NCBI GenBank assembly: GCA_008360975.2
Contig: CM039182.1
Coordinates: forward strand, 56,060,491-56,124,490
Length of the DNA stretch: 64,000 nucleotides
Direction of reading: 5' to 3'
Source of the DNA: Lichenostomus cassidix
Lineage: Eukaryota > Chordata > Aves > Passeriformes > Meliphagidae
The notes beneath the pieces are model-generated. The model made no database searches. It saw nothing but the letters and a program-made list of their open reading frames with translations, and was not told the origin of the DNA. The position numbers and the translations under genes were made by a program. Below are positions 22,613 through 33,733 of this stretch, one piece after another; within the stretch, counting starts at the first letter, position 1; every line of letters starts with the position of its first letter.

Positions 22613-24077
22613 TAACGTCAAGCCCAGAATTTTTGCAACGTGTACCTTAATAGCTTATATTTCACTCCCAGGGAAATTTTAAAGTGATTTCTTCAGAAGC
22701 AGTGCTGGAGCTTTAGCTAAGCAGTTATCACATTTAAACTCAAGCCATTTATTTTTTCCCAGCATAGAGTAATATATTCTGAAATAAATGTTTTCCTTTG
22801 TAAATAACATTCAGGTTGCCTATTAGTGTTTCAGTTGCCATCTGCTGACTGAATGTTGAAAGACTTCGTCTAGTTGAACAGACCCTGCACAGTAGCAAGT
22901 CAATAATATTTCTACTCTTGCTAGTTGTGTTCTCATGTTTGTTGCATATAGAATTACAGGCTTTTACCCTGCTGTCTTTTCTTCTGTTATCTAAATGTTT
23001 TTGGACTACTTGTAGTTTTCCTTAGTACAGGTACAATGGGTCCATATTTTACTACATTTTAAATTAACTCTAAGGCTCTGCACGTGTCTCACAGGGAGTC
23101 AAGACAGATGAAAGATCTGTTTGTTCGCATAGTTCCTAAATGGTTACTGTTTTCCTTAAAATGTTTTCTGTATGAATATTTGCATTTCATGGATAAATCT
23201 TTCTCTTAATTTCATATATAGTCCTTATTTTCTGACCAATACAGGAAAATTCAAGTTGTCTATAAACCTGAAGAAACAAATGCTTCTTCTTGTTTTTTTT
23301 TTTTAAAGAAAGCATTCACTGGGTAAGGAGTAGGATTTCTTTAACACAGTTACGTTAAATATAGGAACGTGATTATATGTGATTTGTTGCAGCATGAGAG
23401 GTCTAAGAGAAAGGTGGGAAACACAATTACTAGCTTAAATATTTTATTGTGAAACAAACATGGTTTGGGAATCTCTGAAATGGATTTTACCCAGTTCCTG
23501 AATGGAGTCTGTATAATTGTGTTTCCTACAATACTGGACCATAAAAATATTCGTTGTTATGAAATAAGGCCCAGACACCTGCAATGACATTCTAACGTTT
23601 CAGTTGTGTAGCCATTTGGACCACCAAGCATGGTACATTTTATTTCTATGAGCTGCACATTCTCTTCGCGTGATTGTCTTTTTGGGCTGCATTTCTGTGG
23701 AAGAAAGAGGTTAGGCACACCTTTCTGAAAGAAAAGGGGGATCATTAACCTGTCTTAGGAGAATGTGTTGTGAGAGAGGATGTTCACAAGCCTGCACAAT
23801 ATGGAGTGCTGAAGGTTTACAGGAGCACAGCAACCCCCTACATATGTGGAAACATGGGCAGTTTGCTATAAAGAGAAGAGAAGGAAAAGTCTGGACTTGT
23901 ACCTAGAAATACTTTTCTAGGGGTCAGATAGTACCATGCTTAGGAAGCGATGTTTAAACCTTTCATATATCTTAGTATTATAACCACTCTGTTTGTCTTG
24001 TTCCACATTTGAACCAAAATAATATATTTGATATCCAAATGAAGCATGAATTTCTTGGTATTTTAAACTGTCTAGTT
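22613..24077. other. AT-rich non-coding DNA
   Basis: Nothing beyond simple T-runs (for example 23288-23303) is recognised. Confidence 0.4.
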
Positions 24078-24157
24078 TTTTTGTTTGTTTGTTTGTTTTC
24101 TTTTTTCTTTTTTCTTTTTTCTTTTTTCTTTTTTCTTTTTTCTTTTTTCTTTTTTCT
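24078..24157 (+). repeat. (TTTG)n then (CTTTTTT)n minisatellite
   Basis: A short (GTTT)n run is followed by about eight 7-bp CTTTTTT units. The lysine- and arginine-rich minus-strand frames here are translations of this repeat and not genes. Confidence 0.95.
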
Positions 24158-25966
24158 CTTTTCCCCAGCAACTTGCTGTAGGTGAGGGGCCTGGGCAGAT
24201 TTGCGATAAAGGTCTAGCTGATTTGGGGCTCTATCACATGTCACTGGTGTCATTAAAGACCTGGCCATTGCATAGATGAATATCTGTTTTTTCTGCTGTT
24301 GTTAGTAAAGAGAAGAGCAGATCTCAAAACTTTCATATTGCATGCTTGCCTGGCACATTATACAGTAATATCTGTTAGCCTCCATTCCCCATATGGAAGA
24401 ATGGAAAGGATGACCCCTGTGGGGTCTCACAGGGAAATTATGAGTCTAAATTCACTAAATATTGGTGTATGGAGTGTGATACAAGTATTAAGATTTCTGG
24501 GGGTTTTGTGGAGAGCTAGCTTCTTTTTGAGTTCTGAAATCAAAATTCAGGCTGAATTTGAGCTACCTTGTGCTACTATGTAGCTATAATTCACATTCAT
24601 GCTGTTTAAAAATGTGTGAAGAAATCTGATGCAGTAAGTTTGTCAAACTGTAATGTTTGGCCAAAATTATTTCTCAGTGAAAATATTCAAAATATTTTTA
24701 AACAAACACAAATCTTTATTCGGTTACTGTGCAATTGGCACACTATTCATTCTCATTCAAATTCATTCAAACATTTGTGTCTGATGGACTGATCCAAAAG
24801 AGGTTTTCTCTGTGGTTTTCTTGTGGCATAGGTAACAAGTGGCAGTTAAGGCCACTTACTGGCTAAATTCCAGTATATTTTGGCAAAGTAAACTGATGCA
24901 TATATTAGCAAAGGTAATGTATATATCAGAAAAAGTAAGAAAGGCATAAAGCAAGGAACTATCTACAGACTGACACTATAAAGTTCACTTGCATCCAGGA
25001 CTGGGTGACTTCCAGCTGGGGAAACTCCTGTAAAGAAATATCATGCACTCCACACCATCATGGGAAATTGAAGGGCGTATCTGCCATGTTCACCCAAAGT
25101 GTAAGCACAGTGTAGACAGGGATATTCGAGCCTGTGTTAATCTGGGTAGTGATAGAAATACTTTCCAGAACTGTATGCAATTCTTGTATTGCAGCTATTA
25201 TTATGAATTCATATTCTTAGACATCCCAAACCTATCTAATTACTTTCTCCTGCAGCGTTAAGGCACACACGGACTCCATGATTGTATGGCGAAGACACTT
25301 CATTGCAAAAATCTGGGGTTCCTAAACTGTTAGTTTGTTATGAGTTTACATATTTGTGAAGCGCAACAAATGTGCTTAACCAACCACCATAGACCACAAT
25401 AGCAGCAGGCATCAGGTGTAACCAACCACGAGCCCCAGGGTGTGAGCACTTACTGGTTCTAATCATTGTTTTACAATGATTATAATTGTTTTTCACCTCT
25501 AGTTTAGCTGAGTCATTCCCAGAATGCTTTTCTAGTTAGCCAAAGGAACAGAAGTGAGCCTGGATTTTACAAGGACAGCAAGGCCCTCACTTTGCATGGC
25601 GTTTCTGCTCTGCAACACTCTCCTGCTGGCAGGTCTCCATTCCAATGTTTCTATCTAACCAGGTAATTTCCTATGTAACTGTAGGAGTAAGCCTCGCTAC
25701 ATTATCAGTGTAGGGAGAGATCTAATGAGTAGCATTTTGAAAGAAGTAGAGAATGTGTTCATGATTGAGATAGTTGAGAGTGGGTAGCATAAACAGGACT
25801 TTTCTATTGTGCTAGCACATCTTAAATGTTTTTAAGCATATTTACTGGCTTCAGTATACTTCCTCATGATACTGACATATTTGAGATGACATTACTTCTC
25901 AAACTTCGAGTTTTATGTCCTCTTTCCTTCTCTGAGAATGAATTCTCCATGATTAAGAACTGACCA
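24158..25966. other. AT-rich non-coding DNA with one short palindrome
   Basis: No gene is supported. A perfect 9-bp inverted repeat with a TTT loop (AATCATTGT / ACAATGATT) lies at 25461-25481. Confidence 0.4.
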
Positions 25967-26700
25967 TGTTTGCTGGTTCTGGCTAGAATAGAGTTAATTT
26001 TCTTTGTACTAGATAGTATAGGGCTATGTTTTGGCTTTGTGTGCAAGGCAGTGTTGATAACTGTCATAGTTAAACTCAGCTGGAAACTAAGTATCATGCA
26101 GCTGCTCACTTAGCTGCTCCCCCACCAAGGGAAGAGTTTAAGTGGGAAAACAGGAAGAGTAAAAGTGGGAAAACTCATGGGTTGAGACAAAAGCAGTTTA
26201 ATAGGCAAAGCAAAAGCAGCACACACAAGCAAAGCAAAACAAGCAATTAATTCACCACTTCCCATGAGCAAGCAGGTGTTCAGCCATCCCCAGGAGAACA
26301 GGGCCTCATCACACATAATTGTGGCTTGGGAAAACAAATGCCATCACTCCAAATGTCTCTCCAATTCCTCTTTCTTCCCCTCCAGTTTATATACTGAGCA
26401 TGACAACATATGGTATGAAATATCCTTTTGGTTAGTTGGTGTCAGCTGTCCTGGCTGTGTCCCCTCCCAACTTCTTGTGCACTCCCAGCCCCCTTGCTGG
26501 TGAGGGGGTACAAGAAGCAGAAAAGTCCTTGTCTCAGTGTAAGCCCTGCTCAGCAATAACAAAAACATCTCTATACTATCAAGATTGGTTTCAGCACAAA
26601 TCCAAAGCATAGCTCCATACCAGCCACTGTGAAGAAAATTACCTTGGCCAAAACCATGTATTGTTGAGCAGCTGCCTGCACAGCATCAAGGCCTTTCTTT
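25967..26700 (+). mobile_element. LTR family F2, plus copy split by an antisense F2 LTR
   Basis: 25967-26061 reads as the first 95 bp of an F2 LTR (TGTTTGCTGGTT..., then GAGTTAATTTTC). After the antisense insert, 26657-26700 continues the same LTR in the same sense (ATTGTTGAGCAG, then TCAAGGCCTTT). About 18 bp are missing at the junction relative to the family pattern, and the rest of the LTR is absent. Confidence 0.6.
26062..26656 (-). mobile_element. LTR family F2, minus copy, nested
   Basis: A full LTR of 595 bp in the minus sense. It has a GGTTTTGGCC start, GTTATTGCTGAGCAG, a GGGGACACAGCCAGGACAGC block, a TATATAAAC-type TATA box (plus about 26388-26396), a TATTAAACTGC signal near the R region, and the ending GTTTAACTATGACA. 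Two other copies are at 41908-42547 and 45740-46075. Confidence 0.7.
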
Positions 26701-26826
26701 TTGGATGTGATCATCCAACCAATTCTTCATCCACCAGAGTCCACCCATCAAGTCCATCTCTCACCAATTCAGAAAGAAGAATGTTGTTGGGAACCAAGTC
26801 AAAGGCCTTAAAGAAGGCTATTATTT
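26697..26826 (-). mobile_element. CR1 LINE fragment (reverse transcriptase part), minus
   Basis: In the minus sense this matches the CR1 reverse transcriptase stretch coding for KAFDLVPNNILL-like residues, where related CR1 copies have KAFDTVPHNILL, followed by a DGWTLVDEELVG-like segment. About 130 bp, truncated at both ends. Confidence 0.6.
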
Positions 26827-28087
26827 AAGTATATCCTTTGCTTTCTATAAAGTCATAGTACTAAAACCTCTCTCATTGTACTTTAAAACCACTATTTTCT
26901 TCTATAAGAAAAAGAAATAAACACTGGAACATGGCAGCATTTCTAAGTGTCTGTATCAGTTGGCTTAAGGTAGGACTAAGACTGAGCTGATGCTCTTTAG
27001 AAGGAAACTATTCTATGTAACTTATTTAGTTCCACCACATCTTTCTAATGAGAAATGCAAATACAGAAAGAAGATCTTATATAGCTTTATGTTTCAAATT
27101 AGTAAGAGGATAATTTTTTTTTTAAAGTATAGTTACAATCAGCATCTTCAATATCAGTTGCTGTTTGTCTCTTAATGAGAATTGTGTCTCTGTACAGTAC
27201 TATGGTAGAGATGCTCCCAGCTGCAGAGGTAAAGCTAGTAGTTAGATTACTGCCACATCATATAGAATTGGAGGAACAGACTTCTTGACTGCACCACCTA
27301 TAGAAGATGGATTAATCAAAATAGAGGCTGCCTCTTAGAAGCTATGTTTTTCCAGACTTTTCCCTTTTGTATTTTAGCTATTTACTTTGGGCCTGGACAC
27401 AAAAATATTGCAAGTTTGTTTCCGTCTCTCTCTGCACTGTATGGTGAATATGTTTTCACTCAAAGTGTAGATGGTCTTGAAAGGGCGCTTTGACTTATGC
27501 TTCACAAGTTCTTGCCTTCTTAATGTAGTGTGTGGTGGGGGGGGGGGTTTACTTGCTTATTTTTTTGAGAGAGCTCACTCCAGTTGTTTGGCAAAGAGTT
27601 CTCCGAAGTAAATTCTCGTGGCTGTAGACCAGTAGACCTAGGAAAGGGTTTGTTATTTTGTTATATGAACAATGGCTCTGTGGCTGGGCTTGTGGTTTTC
27701 AACTGTTGCACCGATGTGATTTAATAGCAAATAAATGTGACTTCTCATTATGGGTTTGTCTTTTCATGTGTATTACTGGTTATATGCTGTTGGGCAGTGA
27801 AATGCTCTATTCGCAGAATCTTTAACAAAATGGTAGCTAAAGAATTTCTGAAGAATGAAAGAAAGGTATTTTTCTTCTTATTTAAGAAGCTCTATGTTCA
27901 TTAAAGAAGATAGGAAAGCAAAACATGCTTTATAAGGACAGTTACTGTGTCCCTGTGATGATAATACAGAATGAATAAGGTTATTGCTTCTTATGTGCAG
28001 CAGAGGCAGGTAAGACAGATTTGAGTTTGTTCAGTTAAGGAGGCTGCAAAATCCTTTGTCTGGGATGGAGTAATGCTATGTACTAAT
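26827..28087. other. AT-rich non-coding DNA with a G11 run
   Basis: Apart from an 11-base G tract at 27537-27547, nothing is recognised. Confidence 0.4.
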
Positions 28088-28648
28088 ACAGGCCAGACAG
28101 CTGGAAAGAGGCTTTGCAGAATTGGGAGTACTGGTGGAACACACATTGAACATAAGCTGGTAATGTGCTCTTGGTTGAGGAAAGTGGTTTTATCTATCTC
28201 TGTGATACTTGTGAGATTGTATGTGGAGTGCTGTGCACAAATTCAGGCCAAAAGACGGGCAATGAAAAACTGGAGCAAGTCCAAGTGGATGGCTACCAGC
28301 ATATGGTAAAGGAGTCTAAGAGGTCAATATATCAGAACCCCTTCAGCCTTGGGAAGAGAAGGCTAAAGACAGATTTTATTGGTGTCTATACCTACCTGCA
28401 AAGAAGATGCAAAGAGCAATTATTCTCAGAAGTGTGTATTGATAGTACAAGAAGCAATAGATGCAAGTTGCAACGTAGAGAATTCCAGTTATAGAGAAAA
28501 AAAATTCACCATAGTAGGTCAAATGTCATAGTAGGTCACCCAGTTAGGCTGTAGCAAACAAAACTCAGTAGAGCAGGGCCCTGAGCAACCTGCTTTGAAC
28601 AGGATATGCATTTGACTTGATGACCTCCAGAAATGCCTTCCAACCTTG
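28088..28648 (+). mobile_element. CR1 LINE 3' fragment (5' piece)
   Basis: A decayed CR1 3' region. It contains TGGAAAG...TGGTGGAACACA, a GTGGAGTGCTGTGCACAAATTC stretch (CR1 has GGAGTACTGTGTCCAGTTCTGG) and CTTCCAACC near the end. It resumes for about 30 bp at 29344-29372 after a solo LTR, closing with CAGTGATTCTG, a CR1-type tail. Confidence 0.7.
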
Positions 28649-29343
28649 TGTGAGAGACTGAAAAGATTGATGTCTCAAGACATTTTGGGGTGCATGTATG
28701 TGGGGGAGGAAGGGGCAGGTCAGGCCTTGCTCTGGCGAGGCAGTGCACTGCCCTATACACCCCCACTCCTAGGGTCTGTATCCCAGTCCAGCAGTGGCTG
28801 CCAATCCTTGGCACACCAGAGGCAAAGCTCCACACTCCACCTCTGGTGCCCCTAATCCAGATCCTCAGTGGGCAAATGGGGGAAGGGCCCAGGAAGACCA
28901 AGGGGTATTTAAGGCTGAACACGAGACAATCACATATATTGAACCTACCTCCTGTTGGAATTTCTGTTAGCTCAACACCACTGGAACCCAGGAGTCACTA
29001 GCTATATGTGTCCTTTTCTGTATCTTTTCTGCCTTCCTCTCTTTACCTTTCTTGTTCTAATTCCCTCTTCTTGGAATTCTTGAGTAAGCTAAAATCAGAA
29101 AGGCTTTGAGTTTGCTAAGCTGAATGGGCTAAGCTAATGCTTTGGGGAGTGTTTCTTGTTGATTCAATGTTGCATTAAACATTTTGCCAAATTTTTCTGA
29201 GTTGCTAAACTTGCCAGTAAAGTCTTATTTGTTGTTTCGGCTTCTTGAGAATATCTTGTTGGTATTTCGCCTATGTGTCTGAGTACATGAACAACTGTAA
29301 ACCCTTTTAAAAGTCTCATCAAGTGGATTTTTGGGGCCCTACA
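28649..29343 (+). mobile_element. solo LTR, family F4, inserted in a CR1 tail
   Basis: 695 bp, starting TGTGAGAGACTG and ending GGGGCCCTACA, flanked by an exact 5-bp duplication CCTTG (28644-28648 and 29344-29348). It has a TATA-like GGTATTTAAGG near 28904 and a T-rich R/U5. A second, partial copy lies at 33294-33733. A 5-bp duplication fits ERVL-like and some other avian ERV integrases. Confidence 0.85.
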
Positions 29344-29372
29344 CCTTGATAATTCAGTGATTCTGAAAAATA

Positions 29373-32300
29373 TCTGAGAGAAGTTTATTCAAACACATCA
29401 TCTGTTAGACTCTTACTGGGTGATATTGGTGAAGATGTCAAAAGTACTGCATCCTCAGTATCTTGCTAATATACTTACTGTCAATACCAACCAGTATAAA
29501 CGTATTAGAAAGCCTACAGTTGTCATTACTGCCTTCTTCAAGAATGCCTTTTTGTTAAACTTGATGATCAAAACTGGTGTGAAAATTAACTCTGGTGGTA
29601 TTACTAACAACAGTGAAAACTTTGAAAAAGAATTTATATTCCATTTTTTAGGTACTTAAAATATGTGTAACATTCTAAATACATACTTTGTGCAATATTA
29701 TACATTAATTCTGGGTTTGAGTTCTGAGCTTTGGGTTGAAGAACCAATTGTTACATTTCTATTACTTTCAAAGAGGATCACTTGAAGCTAGCCTCACCTA
29801 TTTAGATTATAGTGCAGTTTCATTCACTCATTGCATGCAAAGCAGCTGAACTAGAGGTACTCAACTGTTCTTGAAATGTGCTGTGCTGCAATGGAAGAAT
29901 GACCTGTTAGTTCTCTAATTTGTCTTTTTTCTGTTCCTTCTGCTTGTCCACTGAGAAATGCTGAAGTTGTAGGTACATTTCAGTGAACACAGAAGCAATA
30001 CAGCAATAAATATGATAGTCTCTAATCATAGGGCTCAAAATATTCTTGGTTTGAATTATGTCCTGCCACTCCTCCTTCCTCTCCTACCCCCCTACAGAAA
30101 AAAAAAGAGGAGAATATGTTAAGGGCCTAATGGTGTTTCCTATTTTTCCTTGCAGGGAAGGTTGTTATTTGTAATACATAAAAGTACAGTATGGAACTTT
30201 GTTTTCCTGTGCTGAACCTTCATCAATTGAAGACTTCTGGAGAATGGTGAGGGGGGGGCAGCTCCAGCTCTACTATTTGGGCTGCTTCTTTGGGCTCAGT
30301 TGTTTCTTGCATTTGGTTAGAATCTTTTCTTCATTCCTGGTTCTTATTTTGAAACCTTACTGCTAGTCCTGGAGGTCAGTAGATATTTTATCAAAATGTT
30401 AATAAGCCTATAGTATGAACTTGCATTTCACTTAGTGTCTCTTACAGATGTTTACAAGTCATTGACCAAGGAAAGGGAAAGTAGAGGAAAAACAACCTCT
30501 GTTTCATATAGACATATTTGCCAGGGAGCAATAGGAGTGAGGCTGGTACAAAGTCAGCTAGTCATGAGCTGTGTTTGACACTAGTACAGGCTGTGCCCTC
30601 ACTGATGGTCTGCTGTATCTCTGGGCTTGAGCCAGGTGGGCAGAGCTGGGGACATGTAACTGATTTTATCAACATGGCCTGATAAAACCAGGGAATAAAG
30701 AAGCTCCAGGATCTAGATGTGGGCTTCAAACGGGAGAAAAAGCAAGCAGGATCACAGGCAGGGCTGGAGGCAGTTCTGCTTTGAGGATCTGAGAGTTCAT
30801 CCAGGAGACTGGCCCCAGGCCTACCTGTGGCATAAAGCAGGGAAGGGTGCCCAAGCCTGAGCTGATGTGTAGCTTCAAGGCCAATGGACAGGGAGTGAGT
30901 GGGGATAGCACGGGTGACTCTTCAGGGCCATCAAAGCCTCTTAGTCGCCTCAGACTATTCTTGCCAAAAAATGTAAACCTCTGTAAAGATGACAAACTTC
31001 ATGTTTACTTTCCACCACCTCTTTTTCTGTAAAAAATTTCTTTAACTCAAGTTTTTACATAGTCAGGGATGTTGCAATGTGCCACACTACCTAATAACTT
31101 TCCTTTGAAAATTCTCAATGAGGATAACCTGTCAAGATTATATTCTGAATGACAAAAACATGTGAGTTATGACCTGGTATGCATGTCCATGTGTTTTGGC
31201 GCATGCTGTCTAACTTGGAAACTTCTCATTTCAGGACCGAATATCCAGCCAATGGTTATATTGGGGCTGTGCTGGTGCCATTGTATGATTTTCAGAAGTC
31301 AAACCCAATAGGTAGTTTATTTATTTATTTTTTTAATCCTGGGCTGTTGGAGAAAATGTAATTATTCAAGTAGTTGCTTGCTTTACATCAGGGCCTGGAG
31401 GGTACTAAAAGACCCTAACAGCCCTGCCCAGCCTGGCCTGGGGCATCCACCCACTGCCTACCTGAGATCCCACTGCAGATAAGGGATGGGTACCCTGAAG
31501 GGGGCTGTTGATTAGCATGGTCCAGCCCACCTCTACAGACAGCCAAATCTACTGCTTGTCCTGGCCAGCCCCTGGACGTGGTTCATCCCTTGTTATGACA
31601 GGGCCATTGACAGAGCCTGTTACCTCCTTGTGGCTCTGCCTGTCTTGCTCAGGTCTGTTTTTACTCGAAACTAGTGTTTGCTTTTCTCCTTTTCAGGCAT
31701 GCCTTTACAGAGTTAGTCAGGGTTGTCTGCTATGAACAAATATGGCATTTTTCTCATTTTCAGGAAGAGCTAAATAAGAAACAAGTAGTATCTGTTACCA
31801 TGGTACTATCCATGATTAAAACAGGATGCAGCTTTACTTCTCAAAAGTCAACATCAAAAAACAAGATAAAACAAAACAACTCCCCCAAAATTACAACTGT
31901 TAATAGTCATTATCCCAAAACATGTTTCTACTATGATACCACAAATGTGTATGAATCTAACATCAGAGCTATCTGATTATGGTCAGATAAACTGAGAGGC
32001 CAGAAATGTTACCTGGAGAAAAATATTTTTTCAATGAGACTCATTTAAACCAGTCCTGTTTCAAACCTAAAAAAATAGGGTTTGTTTTCTTTCTTCTTTT
32101 TTTTTTTTCTTCAGTTTTTCTCTACCTACAATCCCATCTCACTTTATTGAAAGTTTCTTGAAAATATTTTTCTGGGTATTATATTTTGATCTTGAATTGC
32201 TTGATCTAGGAGTGAAATCCTGTTCCTTCAACACAACCAAGTAAGGACAAGTAGGCCTGAGTGGCAAGAAGAATGTCCCTGATTCTGGTGGTAGAAGTTA

Positions 32301-33293
32301 ATTATCTGGAAGAACAAAGAGCTCCCCTCTCCTGCCTTGTCATATGCAATAAGTATTTTCTCCCTAGTACTCTTTGTGAATCTATCAGGCACAGAGCAGG
32401 TATTCTCAAATTGTTCTTTGCAAAGCACCACTCTTTCTTTGAGAAACAGCAGTAGGAATGTTATGGTATGCAAGGTCTGCTTGCACAATTGTATTTGGAG
32501 AATAAATGGAGAATACATTTGGAGAATACAAATATTTTTCTGTTTGAGCTGTTGCAGATGCAGGAATGATGTGCAATAGAAAAACCAAAGGACTGATCTA
32601 GCCACGTGTGAATAGTAATAGATGGTGCTTATAGTATTATCTCTATTGCTTCAATCAGGACAGGGTAAAAGAAAATGTGAGAATCCTGGCCTGGAAGAGA
32701 TGGAATTTATAATGTCTTGAAAAAATGAAGAATGCAAAGAAAATCTTTTGGTTTATAACTTCCTGAGAAAAAAAAATTCTACTAATTTGTTTGTATGACT
32801 CCAAATTTTGCCGTGGACACAACTGGAGAAAAGTAATTTTGGATTTTGCCTCAGCAAAATTTCATTTCTTGCTTTTATTTAGTTAATCTGAGTTTTCTTC
32901 ACCTTGCTGGAGGCTTCAACTTCCTCTTATCTTACAGGCATTTTATGCCTGAAAGACCAGTGGTGTACTTTATATCTTTCTGATTGCCTTTAAGATCAGT
33001 GTATAGAAAATCAGTTGTGAGGAAACTGGCTAGTACTACTTCTCCTTTACAAATTTGCTAAATAGCTCCTCTGGTAGACGAAGCATCCAGTTACACAAAG
33101 GGATTTTTGAAGTGGCCATGATGCTTCACTGTAAAAGATGAGCTTTCCTTTTGGTGTGTATGTCGAAATGTAATGACATCACTTGCTATCTTTATCCACT
33201 GACTGAAAGGTGAGAATCTTCCCAAAAGCTTTTTTGCAATCTCCACTCATGTATCAACCAGACCAATCCTACTCACAAACCTGTTGAGTCCTT
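29373..33293. other. non-coding DNA, possible old repeats
   Basis: No gene is supported. Two GC-richer blocks (about 30580-30930 and 31380-31650) may be old interspersed repeats but could not be named. Poly(T) occurs near 32095-32110. Confidence 0.4.
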
Positions 33294-33733
33294 CAGAGCC
33301 CTTTAAGGCTGAACATGAGACCATCACTTCGCCTGGACTCTACCTACTCTCGGAGTTTATATCATTGTTGGAATCCAGGAGTTGCTAGCTCTATGTGTGC
33401 TTTTCTATATCTTCTCTGTCCTCTCTCCTTCTTCTAATTCCCTCGTCTTGGAATTCTTGAGTAACTTGAAATCAAACAGGCTTAAAGTTTGCTAAGCTGA
33501 ATGGGCTAAGTTAATGCTTTCAGAAGTGTTTTATGCTGATTGAATGTTGCACTAAACCTTTTGCCAAAGTTTCCTTGATTTTCTAAAGTTGCCAGTAAAG
33601 TATTTTTTTTTGTTTTGACCTCTTGAGAATATCTTGTTGATATTTCTCCTGTGTGTCTAATTCAGAGTACATGAACAACCATACATAACAACCCTGTTAA
33701 AAATCTTGACAACCAAATAACTGGGGCCTTACA
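33294..33733 (+). mobile_element. LTR family F4, 3' fragment
   Basis: Matches the downstream two thirds of 28649-29343: TTTAAGGCTGAACA(T/C)GAGAC, then TTGCTAAGCTGAATGGGCTAAG-type sequence, TGCCAGTAAAGT, and the ending GGGGCCTTACA. U3 is missing. Confidence 0.75.

Noticed and set aside
23917..24268. Lysine-rich minus-strand proteins
   Set aside because: Direct translation of the (CTTTTTT)n minisatellite.
25461..25481. Perfect 9-bp hairpin AATCATTGT-TTT-ACAATGATT
   Set aside because: Short AT-rich palindromes of this size are expected by chance, and there is no U-run or gene context.
31215..31310. Exon-like plus-strand segment with TTTCAG before it and GTAGTT after it
   Set aside because: Only about 77-95 bases, not phase-symmetric, with no recognisable protein similarity. 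Chance splice-like borders are common in 64 kb.
28649..33733. The two F4 LTR copies as the two ends of one provirus
   Set aside because: The first copy has its own perfect target duplication within a CR1, the second lacks U3, and no retroviral interior lies between them.
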